Shown here: positions 50,830 through 59,918 of the stretch, one piece after another | Numbering within the stretch: position 1 is the stretch's first letter | Layout of the letters: every line of letters begins with the position of its first letter | Source of the DNA: Candidatus Pedobacter colombiensis | GTDB lineage: Bacteria > Bacteroidota > Bacteroidia > Sphingobacteriales > Sphingobacteriaceae | Assembly: GCA_029202485.1 (NCBI GenBank) | Contig: CP119313.1 | Coordinates: 1,240,001-1,304,000, forward strand | DNA length: 64,000 bases | Direction of reading: 5' to 3' | Position numbers and translations under genes: made by a program | Notes under the pieces: model-generated | What the model was told of the DNA's origin: nothing | What the model saw: only the letters and a program-made list of their open reading frames with translations | Databases searched by the model: none

Positions 50830-53268
50830 ATGAAGTTTCGCTTATTCCTGCTCTTTTTTATTGCAATTATTCCTTTTTTTAGCTGGGCACAAAACATGCA
50901 GCAATTAAATGCTGCAGAGATAAAACAAGGGCTCGAAGCGCTAAATGTTACTGGAAGTGTCTTGTATATTGCGGCCCATCCTGATGATGAAAATACACGC
51001 TTATTGGCTTATCTGGCCAAGGAGAAGAAGGTAAGAACCGGTTATCTATCACTAACCAGAGGTGATGGTGGACAAAACCTAATTGGTAACGAACAGGCTG
51101 AACTATTGGGCCTGATACGCACACAGGAACTGTTGGCTGCCCGTCATATGGATGGCGCAGAACAATTCTTTACAAGAGCCAATGATTTTGGTTTTTCTAA
51201 AAATCCGGAAGAAAGTTTTAAAATCTGGGATAAGGCAAAAATTCTTGCAGATGTAGTTTGGGTGATCCGTAAGTTTCAACCTGATGTAATTATTACACGT
51301 TTTCCTGAAGATGCACGTGCAGGTCATGGTCATCATTCAGGCTCCGCTATATTGGCCCGTGAGGCATTTGTGGCTGCTGCCGATCCTAAGCAGTTTCCTG
51401 AACAGTTGGCTTTTGTAAAGCCGTGGCAAGCCAGGAGAATCGTGTGGAACACGTTTAACTTTGGTGGGAATAATACCACATCCGAGGATCAAATGAAGAT
51501 TGACGTTGGTTTGTACAATTCCTTGTTAGGTAAAAGCTATGGGGAAATAGCTGCAGAGAGCAGGTCTAATCATAAAAGTCAGGGTTTTGGCTCTGCAAGA
51601 CAGCGTGGAACAGCTATAGAGTTTTTTACACCAGTGGCAGGCGAGAAAGCGAATGGGGATATATTTGATGGTGTGGATTTTACATTAAATAGAATACCTG
51701 GAAGTGGAGCTATACAGCAATTGCTGACTGAGATCAATAACGAATACAATGTGGCTGATCCTTCAAAATCAATAGCTAAGCTTTTAAAGTTGAAACAATT
51801 GGTGAAAGGAAAGCCTTTTAAACAGGAATTGCTGGATGATCTGATTTTGGCTTGTGCAGGCATCTGGGTCGAAAGTGCTGCTACCAATTCTTCATATGCC
51901 TTAAATCAGCCTGTAAATGTAAAAGTGCAGGGAATTGCAAGGGTAAAACCAGGATTTCCAATGGCGATTAGTTTGGAGGAAATAAATAGTGGGGCATCAT
52001 TTGATTTGTCACCAAATAAGTTTGTAACTCAGGACAAAGAGCTTTCAACGGCAAATGTAGGAATTACTCAGCCCTACTGGCTTGAAAAGCACCATCCAGT
52101 AGGTTCTTATGTAGTCGATTCCCAATCTATGATTGGGATGCCAGAAAATTTACCAGCCCTTACAGCAGTATTTAAAATCAAAATAGGTGATCAGATTATT
52201 GAAAAAAAACGTCCAGTAGTATACAAATATACCGACCAGGTTCGTGGAGAGGTTTACCAGCCATTGGTTATAGCGCCGCCTGTAACCGCTACACTTTCCG
52301 AGAAAGCATTTATTTTTAATGGGAACGAACCTAAAAATATCACAGTATTGCTAAAGGGCTTTAAAGACAATGCATCAGACGTATTAGTGCCACAAGTACC
52401 TTCTGGATGGAAAGTAAGTCCACAAAAAACAAGCTTTACATTGGCTAAAAGGGGAGACGAACAGTCCGTCGTATTTACCATTACACCTGCAGGAAATACT
52501 ACAGGAGGCGATTTGTCATTGAATGTGGTAGTTGACGGTCAGACCTATAACAAGGGGCTTCATATAATTAATTATGACCATATTCCGCTGCAAACACTTT
52601 TCCCTTTTGCAGAAGCAAGGTTAGATAAAGTGGATTTGAAATTTGGAGGAAAACGAATTGGTTATATCGCCGGTGCGGGAGACCTTGTGCCAGAATCCTT
52701 AAAACAGATAGGATATGATGTGGTTAATCTGACCGAGAATCAGGTTATTCATACCAACCTTTCAGGTTTTGATGCGATCATTACGGGGGTAAGATTATAC
52801 AATGTAAACGATCAGATTAAAAACATGCAGCCTAAGCTGATGAAGTATGTAGAGAATGGCGGAACATTGTTAGTTCAGTACAATGTAAATACCCCATTGA
52901 AGATTGAAAATATTGGTCCATATCCATTTAAATTATCGCGCGACAGGGTTACAGAGGAAGATGCAAAAGTTACCATGCTTGCGCCCGAAAACCCGGTTTT
53001 AAATTATCCCAACAAGATTACAGCTAAAGATTTTGATGGCTGGATACAAGAGCGTGGATTGTACTTTGTTACCGATGCAGATCAGAAATATACACCAATA
53101 CTGAGCATGAATGACAATGGCGAAAGTGCCAAAACAGGATCGTTAATTGTTGCTAATTATGGAAAAGGCAGATATGTATATACCGGTATTTCTTTCTTCA
53201 GACAATTACCTGCCGGCGTTCCGGGCGCATACCGCTTGTTTGTAAATTTATTATCTGCGAAAAAATAA
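50830..53268 (+). CDS. Secreted PIG-L-family deacetylase, long form
   Basis: This 812-aa protein has a signal peptide (1-20, SWAQ) and a LmbE/PIG-L catalytic domain (about 40-300) with the zinc motif AHPDDE at H50-E54 and the second histidine in GHGHHSG near 170. The remainder is beta-rich, with an NPCBM-like middle and a C-terminal glutamine-amidotransferase-like fold (IGYIAGAGDLVP, then GFDAIITGVRLYNVND). PIG-L enzymes remove acetyl groups from GlcNAc derivatives. The long form beside a symporter is a Bacteroidota arrangement, suggesting scavenging of amino sugars. Confidence 0.9.
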   Translation: MKFRLFLLFFIAIIPFFSWAQNMQQLNAAEIKQGLEALNVTGSVLYIAAHPDDENTRLLAYLAKEKKVRTGYLSLTRGDGGQNLIGNEQAELLGLIRTQELLAARHMDGAEQFFTRANDFGFSKNPEESFKIWDKAKILADVVWVIRKFQPDVIITRFPEDARAGHGHHSGSAILAREAFVAAADPKQFPEQLAFVKPWQARRIVWNTFNFGGNNTTSEDQMKIDVGLYNSLLGKSYGEIAAESRSNHKSQGFGSARQRGTAIEFFTPVAGEKANGDIFDGVDFTLNRIPGSGAIQQLLTEINNEYNVADPSKSIAKLLKLKQLVKGKPFKQELLDDLILACAGIWVESAATNSSYALNQPVNVKVQGIARVKPGFPMAISLEEINSGASFDLSPNKFVTQDKELSTANVGITQPYWLEKHHPVGSYVVDSQSMIGMPENLPALTAVFKIKIGDQIIEKKRPVVYKYTDQVRGEVYQPLVIAPPVTATLSEKAFIFNGNEPKNITVLLKGFKDNASDVLVPQVPSGWKVSPQKTSFTLAKRGDEQSVVFTITPAGNTTGGDLSLNVVVDGQTYNKGLHIINYDHIPLQTLFPFAEARLDKVDLKFGGKRIGYIAGAGDLVPESLKQIGYDVVNLTENQVIHTNLSGFDAIITGVRLYNVNDQIKNMQPKLMKYVENGGTLLVQYNVNTPLKIENIGPYPFKLSRDRVTEEDAKVTMLAPENPVLNYPNKITAKDFDGWIQERGLYFVTDADQKYTPILSMNDNGESAKTGSLIVANYGKGRYVYTGISFFRQLPAGVPGAYRLFVNLLSAKK

Positions 53269-53292
53269 TTAACGATAAGTAGCACTTCATAA

Positions 53293-53436
53293 ATGATAGA
53301 GAAGGAACCCACAGGCGAAAAGGAGCAAGATCTGCCTCCATTTGTTAAAACATGGCAGCAGTTTTATCGCTTACTGATCGGATGGCTGGTGTTTTTGATT
53401 TTAATTTTTTACGCTTTTACCAAGTATTTCGAATGA
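53293..53436 (+). CDS. 47-aa single-span membrane protein
   Basis: An ATG at 53293 opens a 47-codon frame starting MIEKEPTGEKEQDLPPFVKT, followed by one membrane helix (about 26-44) and ending AFTKYFE. Its TGA overlaps the ATG of the symporter gene in the sequence ATGA (53433-53436), indicating translational coupling. The gene lies 24 bp after the deacetylase stop. It may be a small accessory or stabilising subunit of the symporter. Confidence 0.65.
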   Translation: MIEKEPTGEKEQDLPPFVKTWQQFYRLLIGWLVFLILIFYAFTKYFE

Positions 53437-55163
53437 GTGTTATCGATTGGTCTGTCTTAATCATTACACTGGTTGTAATTGTAGTTTATGGCGTTTATAA
53501 AAGTCGCGGTGCACAAAATATTCAAGGGTATTTACTGGGTAACCAATCCTTGCCCTGGTATCATGTTTGCCTATCTGTAATGGCTACTCAAGCCAGTGCC
53601 ATTACTTTTCTATCGGCACCGGGTCTGGCTTATTCATCCGGAATGAGCTTTGTACAGTTTTATCTTGGCTTGCCATTGGCAATGATTGTGTTGTGCATTA
53701 CTTTTGTGCCTATATTTCATCGCTTAAAAGTCTATACAGCATATGAGTATCTGGAGCAACGTTTTGACTTAAAAACACGGGCGTTAACTGCCTTTCTTTT
53801 TTTAATTCAGCGTGGACTTTCTACCGGAATAACCATTTATGCGCCATCCATCATTTTATCAACCATATTAAATATCAATACTACGTACACAACGCTGTTT
53901 ATTGGTAGTTTGGTTATATTTTATACCGTATATGGTGGTACTAAGGCTGTTTCATATACGCAAATGCTGCAAATGAGTATTATCTTTTGTGGCTTGTTTG
54001 CGGCAGGGATAATGGTGGTACACCTGCTTCCAGGGGATATTGGTTTTAGCAGAGCCATCAGTATAGCCGGAAAAATGGGTAGAACCAATGCCATAGATTT
54101 TAAATTGGACCTGAATAATCAGTACACAGTATGGACCGGTTTAATAGGTGGTTTCTTTTTGCAACTGTCTTATTTTGGAACAGACCAGAGCCAGGTAGGA
54201 CGATACTTGTCGGGCGCCTCGGTTAGTCAGAGCAGATTGGGATTACTGATGAATGGTTTGGTGAAAATACCGATGCAGTTTCTGATATTATTAATTGGGG
54301 TGCTTGTTTTTGCTTTTTATCAATATAACAGACCACCTATTTTTTTTAACAGTTTTGAGTTAAATAAACTGGAAACAAGTAAATATGCCCCGGAGCTAGA
54401 TAAGATTAAGGTTGATTATAATCGTGCTTTTGATGAAAAACAGGTAGAGGTAAATAAGATGAATATGGCACTTAATGCCGACAATAAAGTGCTTATTGAT
54501 CAACAAAGAACGGCGCTACAACTTGCCGATGAGAAGGAGAAGGTAATCAGAAAGCAGGTCACGGATTTAATGTTGAAGAATGATGAACAGGCCAACATCA
54601 AGGATAACAATTATATCTTTTTAAGTTTTGTAACTCAATATTTGCCAAAGGGATTAATAGGGTTATTGATTGCTATTATTTTTCTGGCTTCGATGGGCTC
54701 TACTGCGAGTGCATTAAACTCGCTGGCTTCTACTACAGTTATTGATATTTATAAACGGTTAATTAAAAAAGATGGTACAGATCACCAATATTTGCAAGCA
54801 TCGCGTCTGGCAACAGTCTTTTGGGGTGTAGTATGCATTTCAATGGCTTTATATGCTAGCAAGATTGGTAATTTATTGGAAGCAGTAAACATATTGGGCT
54901 CTTACATTTATGGAACCATTCTGGGTGTTTTCCTTGTCGCATTTTATGTGAAACGGGTAAATGGAAGGGCTGTGTTTTTTGCGGCATTGCTTACCGAAAC
55001 CATAATTATAATTCTGGGAAGGTCGGAACTTGTAGCCTATTTGTGGCTCAATGTAATTGGCTGTTTGTCGGTAATATTGATTGCTTTAATCATTCAGCAG
55101 ATGATCAATGCTGGTAAATCTAATGGGAAGCGCTTCAGTAGTTCTTCGGGAAGCGTTAACTAG
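53433..55163 (+). CDS. Sodium:solute symporter (SSS family)
   Basis: This 576-aa transporter starts at the ATG that overlaps the stop of the 47-aa gene; the longer in-frame extension upstream reads across that gene and is rejected. It has about thirteen membrane helices and SSS marks such as GNQSLPWYHVCLSVMATQAS and SYFGTDQSQVGRYLSGAS. Residues about 311-389 form an unusual charged, coiled-coil-like insertion between helices. It probably takes up a sugar or amino-sugar product with Na+, together with the deacetylase. Confidence 0.92.
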   Translation: MSVIDWSVLIITLVVIVVYGVYKSRGAQNIQGYLLGNQSLPWYHVCLSVMATQASAITFLSAPGLAYSSGMSFVQFYLGLPLAMIVLCITFVPIFHRLKVYTAYEYLEQRFDLKTRALTAFLFLIQRGLSTGITIYAPSIILSTILNINTTYTTLFIGSLVIFYTVYGGTKAVSYTQMLQMSIIFCGLFAAGIMVVHLLPGDIGFSRAISIAGKMGRTNAIDFKLDLNNQYTVWTGLIGGFFLQLSYFGTDQSQVGRYLSGASVSQSRLGLLMNGLVKIPMQFLILLIGVLVFAFYQYNRPPIFFNSFELNKLETSKYAPELDKIKVDYNRAFDEKQVEVNKMNMALNADNKVLIDQQRTALQLADEKEKVIRKQVTDLMLKNDEQANIKDNNYIFLSFVTQYLPKGLIGLLIAIIFLASMGSTASALNSLASTTVIDIYKRLIKKDGTDHQYLQASRLATVFWGVVCISMALYASKIGNLLEAVNILGSYIYGTILGVFLVAFYVKRVNGRAVFFAALLTETIIIILGRSELVAYLWLNVIGCLSVILIALIIQQMINAGKSNGKRFSSSSGSVN

Positions 55164-55169
55164 GCTTGG

Positions 55170-55218
55170 GCCCCGGCAAGGCCCCCGCAACCCCTGACCA
55201 GTGCCCCGGCAAGGCCCC
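55170..55218. repeat. Two GC-rich 16-bp direct repeats
   Basis: GCCCCGGCAAGGCCCC occurs at 55170-55185 and again at 55203-55218, a 33-bp period, in an otherwise AT-rich intergenic stretch just after the symporter stop. Each copy is nearly self-complementary (GCCCCGGC / GCCCC), so it may form a hairpin. It is not coding. Confidence 0.65.
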
Positions 55219-55253
55219 AGGAATTATAGGACGAGATAAAAAGAGATAGATAC

Positions 55254-55290
55254 AAGAAAGCCGGATATTGACACAATATCCGGCTTTCTT
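55254..55290. terminator. Bidirectional terminator, 17-bp stem
   Basis: AAGAAAGCCGGATATTG and its exact complement are separated by three bases between the symporter and the convergent DUF2911 gene. A and T tracts at the base allow termination in both directions. Confidence 0.85.
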
Positions 55291-55304
55291 ATAAAACAAG
55301 GAAA

Positions 55305-56153
55305 CTATTTCTTAGTCTCGTTTAATAGTTCGGTATTTAAGCGAACGTATTCAGGGTTTTTAGTCTCTGTAGCAAGCTGTATACCTGCTGCTGCTGTTGT
55401 TGAAGCACCGGCTTTGTCTCCCATTTTTAATTGGATACGACCTTTCAGTAATTTTATATATGGTGCTTTACCATCTGCAGCTTCTGCTGCATTGGCCCAC
55501 TCTAAAGCTTTCTTTAAATCTTTGTCGTTTGAATAATAATATTGGGCTGCCTGAAAATAAGGTTTTTTATCACCTTTCATCGCTTCATCAATGCTTGCCA
55601 TTACAGTAGCATCAACTTCAGTAGTTAAATTTACATTAACACCAGTATTTTCCCACATTAGCTGTAATTGAGCAGTTGTAGGATATACATCGGCAAACTG
55701 TATAGTAAAAGTTTCAACTTTATCTTTCAGTTTGTTCGCTTTAACTTTAATTCTTAAAACATCTTCTGCTTCTTTATATTCATAGGCACCCCACTGTTTA
55801 GCTCCTTTATTGAATATTACTGTCCACTCGTCTTTGCCGGGGATGGTGAATAAACCATATACTCCTGCCGGTAGTTCTTTACCATCAACTTTAACAGGTT
55901 CAGTAAAACTGATTGTAGTAGCCGAGTTTGCACCGGTACGCCATACAGATCCATAAGGCTCAAGACCGCCAAAAATTTTACGGCCTTTTACATTGGGACG
56001 AGAATAATTAAGAGTGATTTTACCAAGACCAAAGTTTTGGGTAATGGTTTGACTTGTGCTGGGTTGAGGCATTTTTAAGCCCTGGGCTTGAAGGTCAGCC
56101 GTTAATGATACGGTTAATGCCAACAATAACATTGCTTTAAGAGTCTGTTTCAT
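55305..56153 (-). CDS. Secreted DUF2911 protein with C-terminal TPR-like part
   Basis: This 282-aa protein has a signal peptide (1-23, ending DLQA) and a DUF2911 beta domain (about 30-185, ITLNYSRPNVKGRKIFGGLE and VWRTGANSATTISF). A helical tail (about 195-280) reads like a TPR pair. DUF2911 is common in Bacteroidota with unknown function. It is a single gene facing the terminator at 55254. Confidence 0.88.
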   Translation of the reverse strand: MKQTLKAMLLLALTVSLTADLQAQGLKMPQPSTSQTITQNFGLGKITLNYSRPNVKGRKIFGGLEPYGSVWRTGANSATTISFTEPVKVDGKELPAGVYGLFTIPGKDEWTVIFNKGAKQWGAYEYKEAEDVLRIKVKANKLKDKVETFTIQFADVYPTTAQLQLMWENTGVNVNLTTEVDATVMASIDEAMKGDKKPYFQAAQYYYSNDKDLKKALEWANAAEAADGKAPYIKLLKGRIQLKMGDKAGASTTAAAGIQLATETKNPEYVRLNTELLNETKK

Positions 56154-56305
56154 ATGAATATATATATTTAAATGGTTGTTAGCTAATTATAATTATAAGT
56201 TTGATGCTACCAATTTACAGTTATCATTGCGTATTCTATAGTAAATATAAGCGCTAAGTCGAAACTTGACGAAGAAATTAGAAAATCATATTTAAATTAG
56301 CTGCT

Positions 56306-58873
56306 ATGAACTTCAATACACGCCATACTTTATCAGGATTTATTGTTTTTTTATTTTTATTAGCTGCCGGAGGGCATGTAGTAGGACAAGAAGTGGAAAC
56401 AGGTGTTTCCAAACAATTGGCTATACATAGAAAAGCAACATTAAGTGAGATTCATTATGCACTTGAATTTGATGTTCCTGCTGAAAAAACACAGAAAATA
56501 CAGGCTGTGGAAACGCTGAGCTTTAATTTGACAGAAAATAAGCAGGTTTTACAGCTTGACTTCAAAGATGATCCGGCAAAACTCAGGACGTTGATTGTGA
56601 ATGGGAAGAATGTCCCCATACTGCATAGCAAAGAACACTTGTTAATTGCTGCAGCGTACTTAAAAAAAGGAGTTAACCAAATTAAAATAGAATTTCAGGC
56701 CGGTGAATCTGCTTTGAACCGCAATGCGGATTATTTATATACTTTATTTGTCCCGGATAGGGCAAGAACTGTTTTTCCCTGCTTTGATCAACCTGATTTA
56801 AAAGCTACTTATAATTTAACATTAAAAGTTCCTGCAAATTGGAAAGCCATGGCAAATGCACCATTAAAAGATTCAATTCTTTTAAATGGACGTAAAACAT
56901 ATTACTTCGTAACTTCTGATATTTTAAGTACCTATTTGTTTTCGTTTGTTGCCGGAAAATTTGAACAGCAAACTGGCAGGGTAGGTAGGATGCAAACAGA
57001 TTTTTTATATAGAGAAACAGATACAGCGAAGATAAGATACAGTATGAATGAAATCTTTAAAATTCATACTGATGCACTTAAGTATTTTGAAGATTGGACC
57101 GGTATTTCTTACCCTTTTCAGAAGTTTGGTTTTGCTGCCATTCCAGATTTTCAGTTTGGAGGAATGGAACATGTAGGGGCCATACAGTATAAAGCTTCAA
57201 CCTTATTTTTGGATGGAACGGCCACAAAAGATCAGTTGAACTCGAGGAATAATCTGATTGCACACGAGACCGCACATATGTGGTTTGGTGATTTGGTAAC
57301 GATGACCTGGTTTACTGATGTTTGGATGAAAGAAGTATTTGCCAATTTTATGGCTGATAAAAGTGCAGAGGGGAGTGTTGGTAAGGATGAATTTGATTTG
57401 AAGTTTTTAGTAGATCATTTTCCTGCAGCTTATGGTGTAGATCGTACAACAGGATCTAACCCGATAAGACAAGAGTTGGATAATTTGAAAGATGCAGGAA
57501 CATTGTATGGCAATATCATTTATCATAAAGCTCCAATTATGATGCGGCAGCTGGAACGCTTAATGGGGAAAGATAAATTTAAGCAGGGAGTGAGAGAATA
57601 CCTTAAAAAGTTTGCCAATAGTAATGCATCCTGGCCCGATTTGATAACCATTTTAGATAAATATGCCGATGCGGATTTACAGCAATGGAATAAAATATGG
57701 GTAAATGAACCTGGAAGACCGGTGGTGGATTATACTATAGAAAAGAAAGGCGATAAAATAGGTCGGTTTATAATAAAGCAATCTGCAGAGTATGGCAAGG
57801 ATAGAATTTGGCCACAGCTTTTTGAGCTGACCCTATATTATCCCGGTTATAATAAGGAGATAACGGTTAATTTAAATGCTTCACAGATTGAGCTGAAGTC
57901 AGTGGAGGGAATGGATATACCTTTATTTGTGCTGTTTAATTCATCAGGACAGGGCTATGGCTTATGGCCGGTAGATAGGACTATATTTACACAATTATAT
58001 ACTATTGATAAGCCTTTAAATCGTGCTGCTGCATATATTTCTCTGTATGAGAATATGCTGAACGGAAGGTCTGTGAAACCGGTAGAATTGTTAACTCTTT
58101 TTCTTGAAGGCCTGAGTAAAGAAAAAGAAGAGCTGAACCTCAAGTTGATTACAAATTATATTGGCACCATTTATTGGGAATTTATGTCTCCTAAGGAGCG
58201 CATAAATTTAGGGGACTTACTGGAAAAAAGAATTTGGAGTGCCCTGCAGGAACAAACAGCATCTAATCATAAAAAACTGCTGTTTAAAACCTATCAGGAT
58301 GTATTTTTAAGTAAGGATGCCGGCAAAAGGTTATATGATATTTGGAAAACAAAAAATAGTCCCGAAGGCCTGAAACTCTCTGAGGACGATTATACTGCTT
58401 TGGTTTTTTCGCTTGCATTAAGAGATGGTAGCGATTCTTCCATATTGAAAGATCAGCTGTCTCGTATTGGCGATGCGGATAGAAGAAAAAGGTTTGAGTT
58501 TATTATGCCCGCGCTTTCTTCAAATCCGACAGAAAGAGATCAGTTTTTTAAAAGCCTTGAACAGAAAGTAAACAGACAAAAGGAATCAAATGTGGTTGCC
58601 GCACTTTACTATCTCCACCATCCCTTAAGGCAGTCCACCTCCATTAAGTACTTGCCGAAAAGTTTGGAACTCCTGGAGGAGATCCAAACTACGGGCGATA
58701 TCTTTTTCCCTCAAAGTTGGTTACAAGCTACCTTCGGTTATTATCAAACCGCTGAAGCAGCTGCTATTGTGACCAATTTTTTAAAATCTCACCCTAATTA
58801 TAACCCTAAATTAAAAGCCAAGATATTACAATCTGCCGATAACCTATTCCGGGCGCAGAAGCTTTTAAAATAG
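56306..58873 (+). CDS. M1-family aminopeptidase
   Basis: This 855-aa secreted zinc peptidase has a signal peptide (about 1-27), a saddle-like N-terminal beta domain, a catalytic domain with the exopeptidase motif GGMEHVGA near 285 and HETAH at 320-324 with the third ligand E343, and a helical C-terminal domain. M1 enzymes remove N-terminal residues from peptides. Its stop touches the end of the convergent lipoprotein gene with no gap. Confidence 0.94.
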   Translation: MNFNTRHTLSGFIVFLFLLAAGGHVVGQEVETGVSKQLAIHRKATLSEIHYALEFDVPAEKTQKIQAVETLSFNLTENKQVLQLDFKDDPAKLRTLIVNGKNVPILHSKEHLLIAAAYLKKGVNQIKIEFQAGESALNRNADYLYTLFVPDRARTVFPCFDQPDLKATYNLTLKVPANWKAMANAPLKDSILLNGRKTYYFVTSDILSTYLFSFVAGKFEQQTGRVGRMQTDFLYRETDTAKIRYSMNEIFKIHTDALKYFEDWTGISYPFQKFGFAAIPDFQFGGMEHVGAIQYKASTLFLDGTATKDQLNSRNNLIAHETAHMWFGDLVTMTWFTDVWMKEVFANFMADKSAEGSVGKDEFDLKFLVDHFPAAYGVDRTTGSNPIRQELDNLKDAGTLYGNIIYHKAPIMMRQLERLMGKDKFKQGVREYLKKFANSNASWPDLITILDKYADADLQQWNKIWVNEPGRPVVDYTIEKKGDKIGRFIIKQSAEYGKDRIWPQLFELTLYYPGYNKEITVNLNASQIELKSVEGMDIPLFVLFNSSGQGYGLWPVDRTIFTQLYTIDKPLNRAAAYISLYENMLNGRSVKPVELLTLFLEGLSKEKEELNLKLITNYIGTIYWEFMSPKERINLGDLLEKRIWSALQEQTASNHKKLLFKTYQDVFLSKDAGKRLYDIWKTKNSPEGLKLSEDDYTALVFSLALRDGSDSSILKDQLSRIGDADRRKRFEFIMPALSSNPTERDQFFKSLEQKVNRQKESNVVAALYYLHHPLRQSTSIKYLPKSLELLEEIQTTGDIFFPQSWLQATFGYYQTAEAAAIVTNFLKSHPNYNPKLKAKILQSADNLFRAQKLLK

Positions 58874-59683
58874 CTAGGGTTCGATGGATTTATAGGTTAT
58901 TTTAATCTGCTGTGTATTTTTGTTTTTGGTGATGGTCATTTTTGAAGGATAGCCATCCCCATTATATTCATAACTAAAATCTGTGTTTTCTAAAGGAGAT
59001 TTCTGGTTCCGGTAGCTCAATAGATTGTTACCCGAGCAGATCAGAAACCAATGTTCAGATTCAAGAGCAAACAGTTGAGCATGATCCATGTTACTGGCAA
59101 TACCTTTTTTTTGATCGAAGGTGTAAGTATTAACATTTATAGAGCCAGAATTGTCGATCATATCCACTTCAGATAGATTCTTGGCTGTTGTATAAAATTG
59201 GCTTCGGGTATCAATCAGATTATTTGCATTGTTGTAATATTGAATTGTACTTAACTGTTGTAGGAGATTATAGGTTAGCGTGTAGAATCCTTTAGGCGTG
59301 TAATTATTCTTAAGGTCGTCGTAATTGAATAGGACGACCTTGCTGATCATTTTTTCATCATCCTTTTTTTGGTAATAACCAACATAAAATAACTTGCCAT
59401 TATTATACTTTTCTATTTTGGATAAATACTGATCTGAAGTGTAAGTGAAGAGGGTTTTGGCTCCTGCTGCGTCAGAGATCTCTGTAAGTAGCGGAGTGTT
59501 TTCTTTGTATTTTAAGTTGATAGTCAATCCGGTAGCTTCAAATTTTATAGGGATCAATGTTTTAGTTACGTGGGGGGGCTCCGGTTCTGGTATTTCTATT
59601 TTGGAAGTTCGGTTCTTTTTACAAGCTAGTACTAACAATAATGCAATAAGAGGTACAAAACGATAATGTTTTAAATTGCTCAT
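58874..59683 (-). CDS. Hypothetical lipoprotein, DUF4595-like
   Basis: This 269-aa protein has a lipoprotein signal ending LVLACKK (Cys21) and a linker rich in Pro and Glu. The rest is beta-rich with repeated YD-type units (LFTYTSDQYLSKIEKYNNGK, YTLTYNLLQQLSTIQYYNNA and FSYEYNGDGYPSKMTIT). This repeat pattern resembles RHS/YD-like or DUF4595 lipoproteins of Bacteroidota. Function is unknown. Confidence 0.7.
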   Translation of the reverse strand: MSNLKHYRFVPLIALLLVLACKKNRTSKIEIPEPEPPHVTKTLIPIKFEATGLTINLKYKENTPLLTEISDAAGAKTLFTYTSDQYLSKIEKYNNGKLFYVGYYQKKDDEKMISKVVLFNYDDLKNNYTPKGFYTLTYNLLQQLSTIQYYNNANNLIDTRSQFYTTAKNLSEVDMIDNSGSINVNTYTFDQKKGIASNMDHAQLFALESEHWFLICSGNNLLSYRNQKSPLENTDFSYEYNGDGYPSKMTITKNKNTQQIKITYKSIEP

Positions 59684-59820
59684 GGTTCAGTTGATTTATG
59701 TTGATAGTTATCCTGGTTAATTGCCGGTAAACCTCCCGATGTTTATTTTAATAAAAAAATATTCACCCGTAATTTGTCTATCAGACTCCTAAATATTCAG
59801 GGAAAAAATATGTGAGTATT

Positions 59821-59882
59821 ATGAATAATATTCATCAAAAAAAGGCCTTGTTAAAGGAGATAAGCCGTACTTTTACAGTACG
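59821..59882. promoter_or_regulatory. Two palindromes upstream of cydAB
   Basis: ATGAATA-A-TATTCAT (59821-59835) is a perfect 7-bp-arm palindrome, and CGTACT-TTTAC-AGTACG (59866-59882) has perfect 6-bp arms. They lie 37-98 bp before the cydA ATG. Neither matches the FNR or Rex consensus I know. They are candidate sites for oxygen- or redox-dependent control of the oxidase. Confidence 0.45.
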
Positions 59883-59918
59883 ATTTCTTTTTAGCACATC
59901 CGTTTATTAAATGATATT

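Noticed and set aside
53352..53432. N-terminal extension of the symporter
   Set aside because: It reads out of frame across the 47-aa gene; the ATG overlapping that gene's stop gives the normal SSS start.
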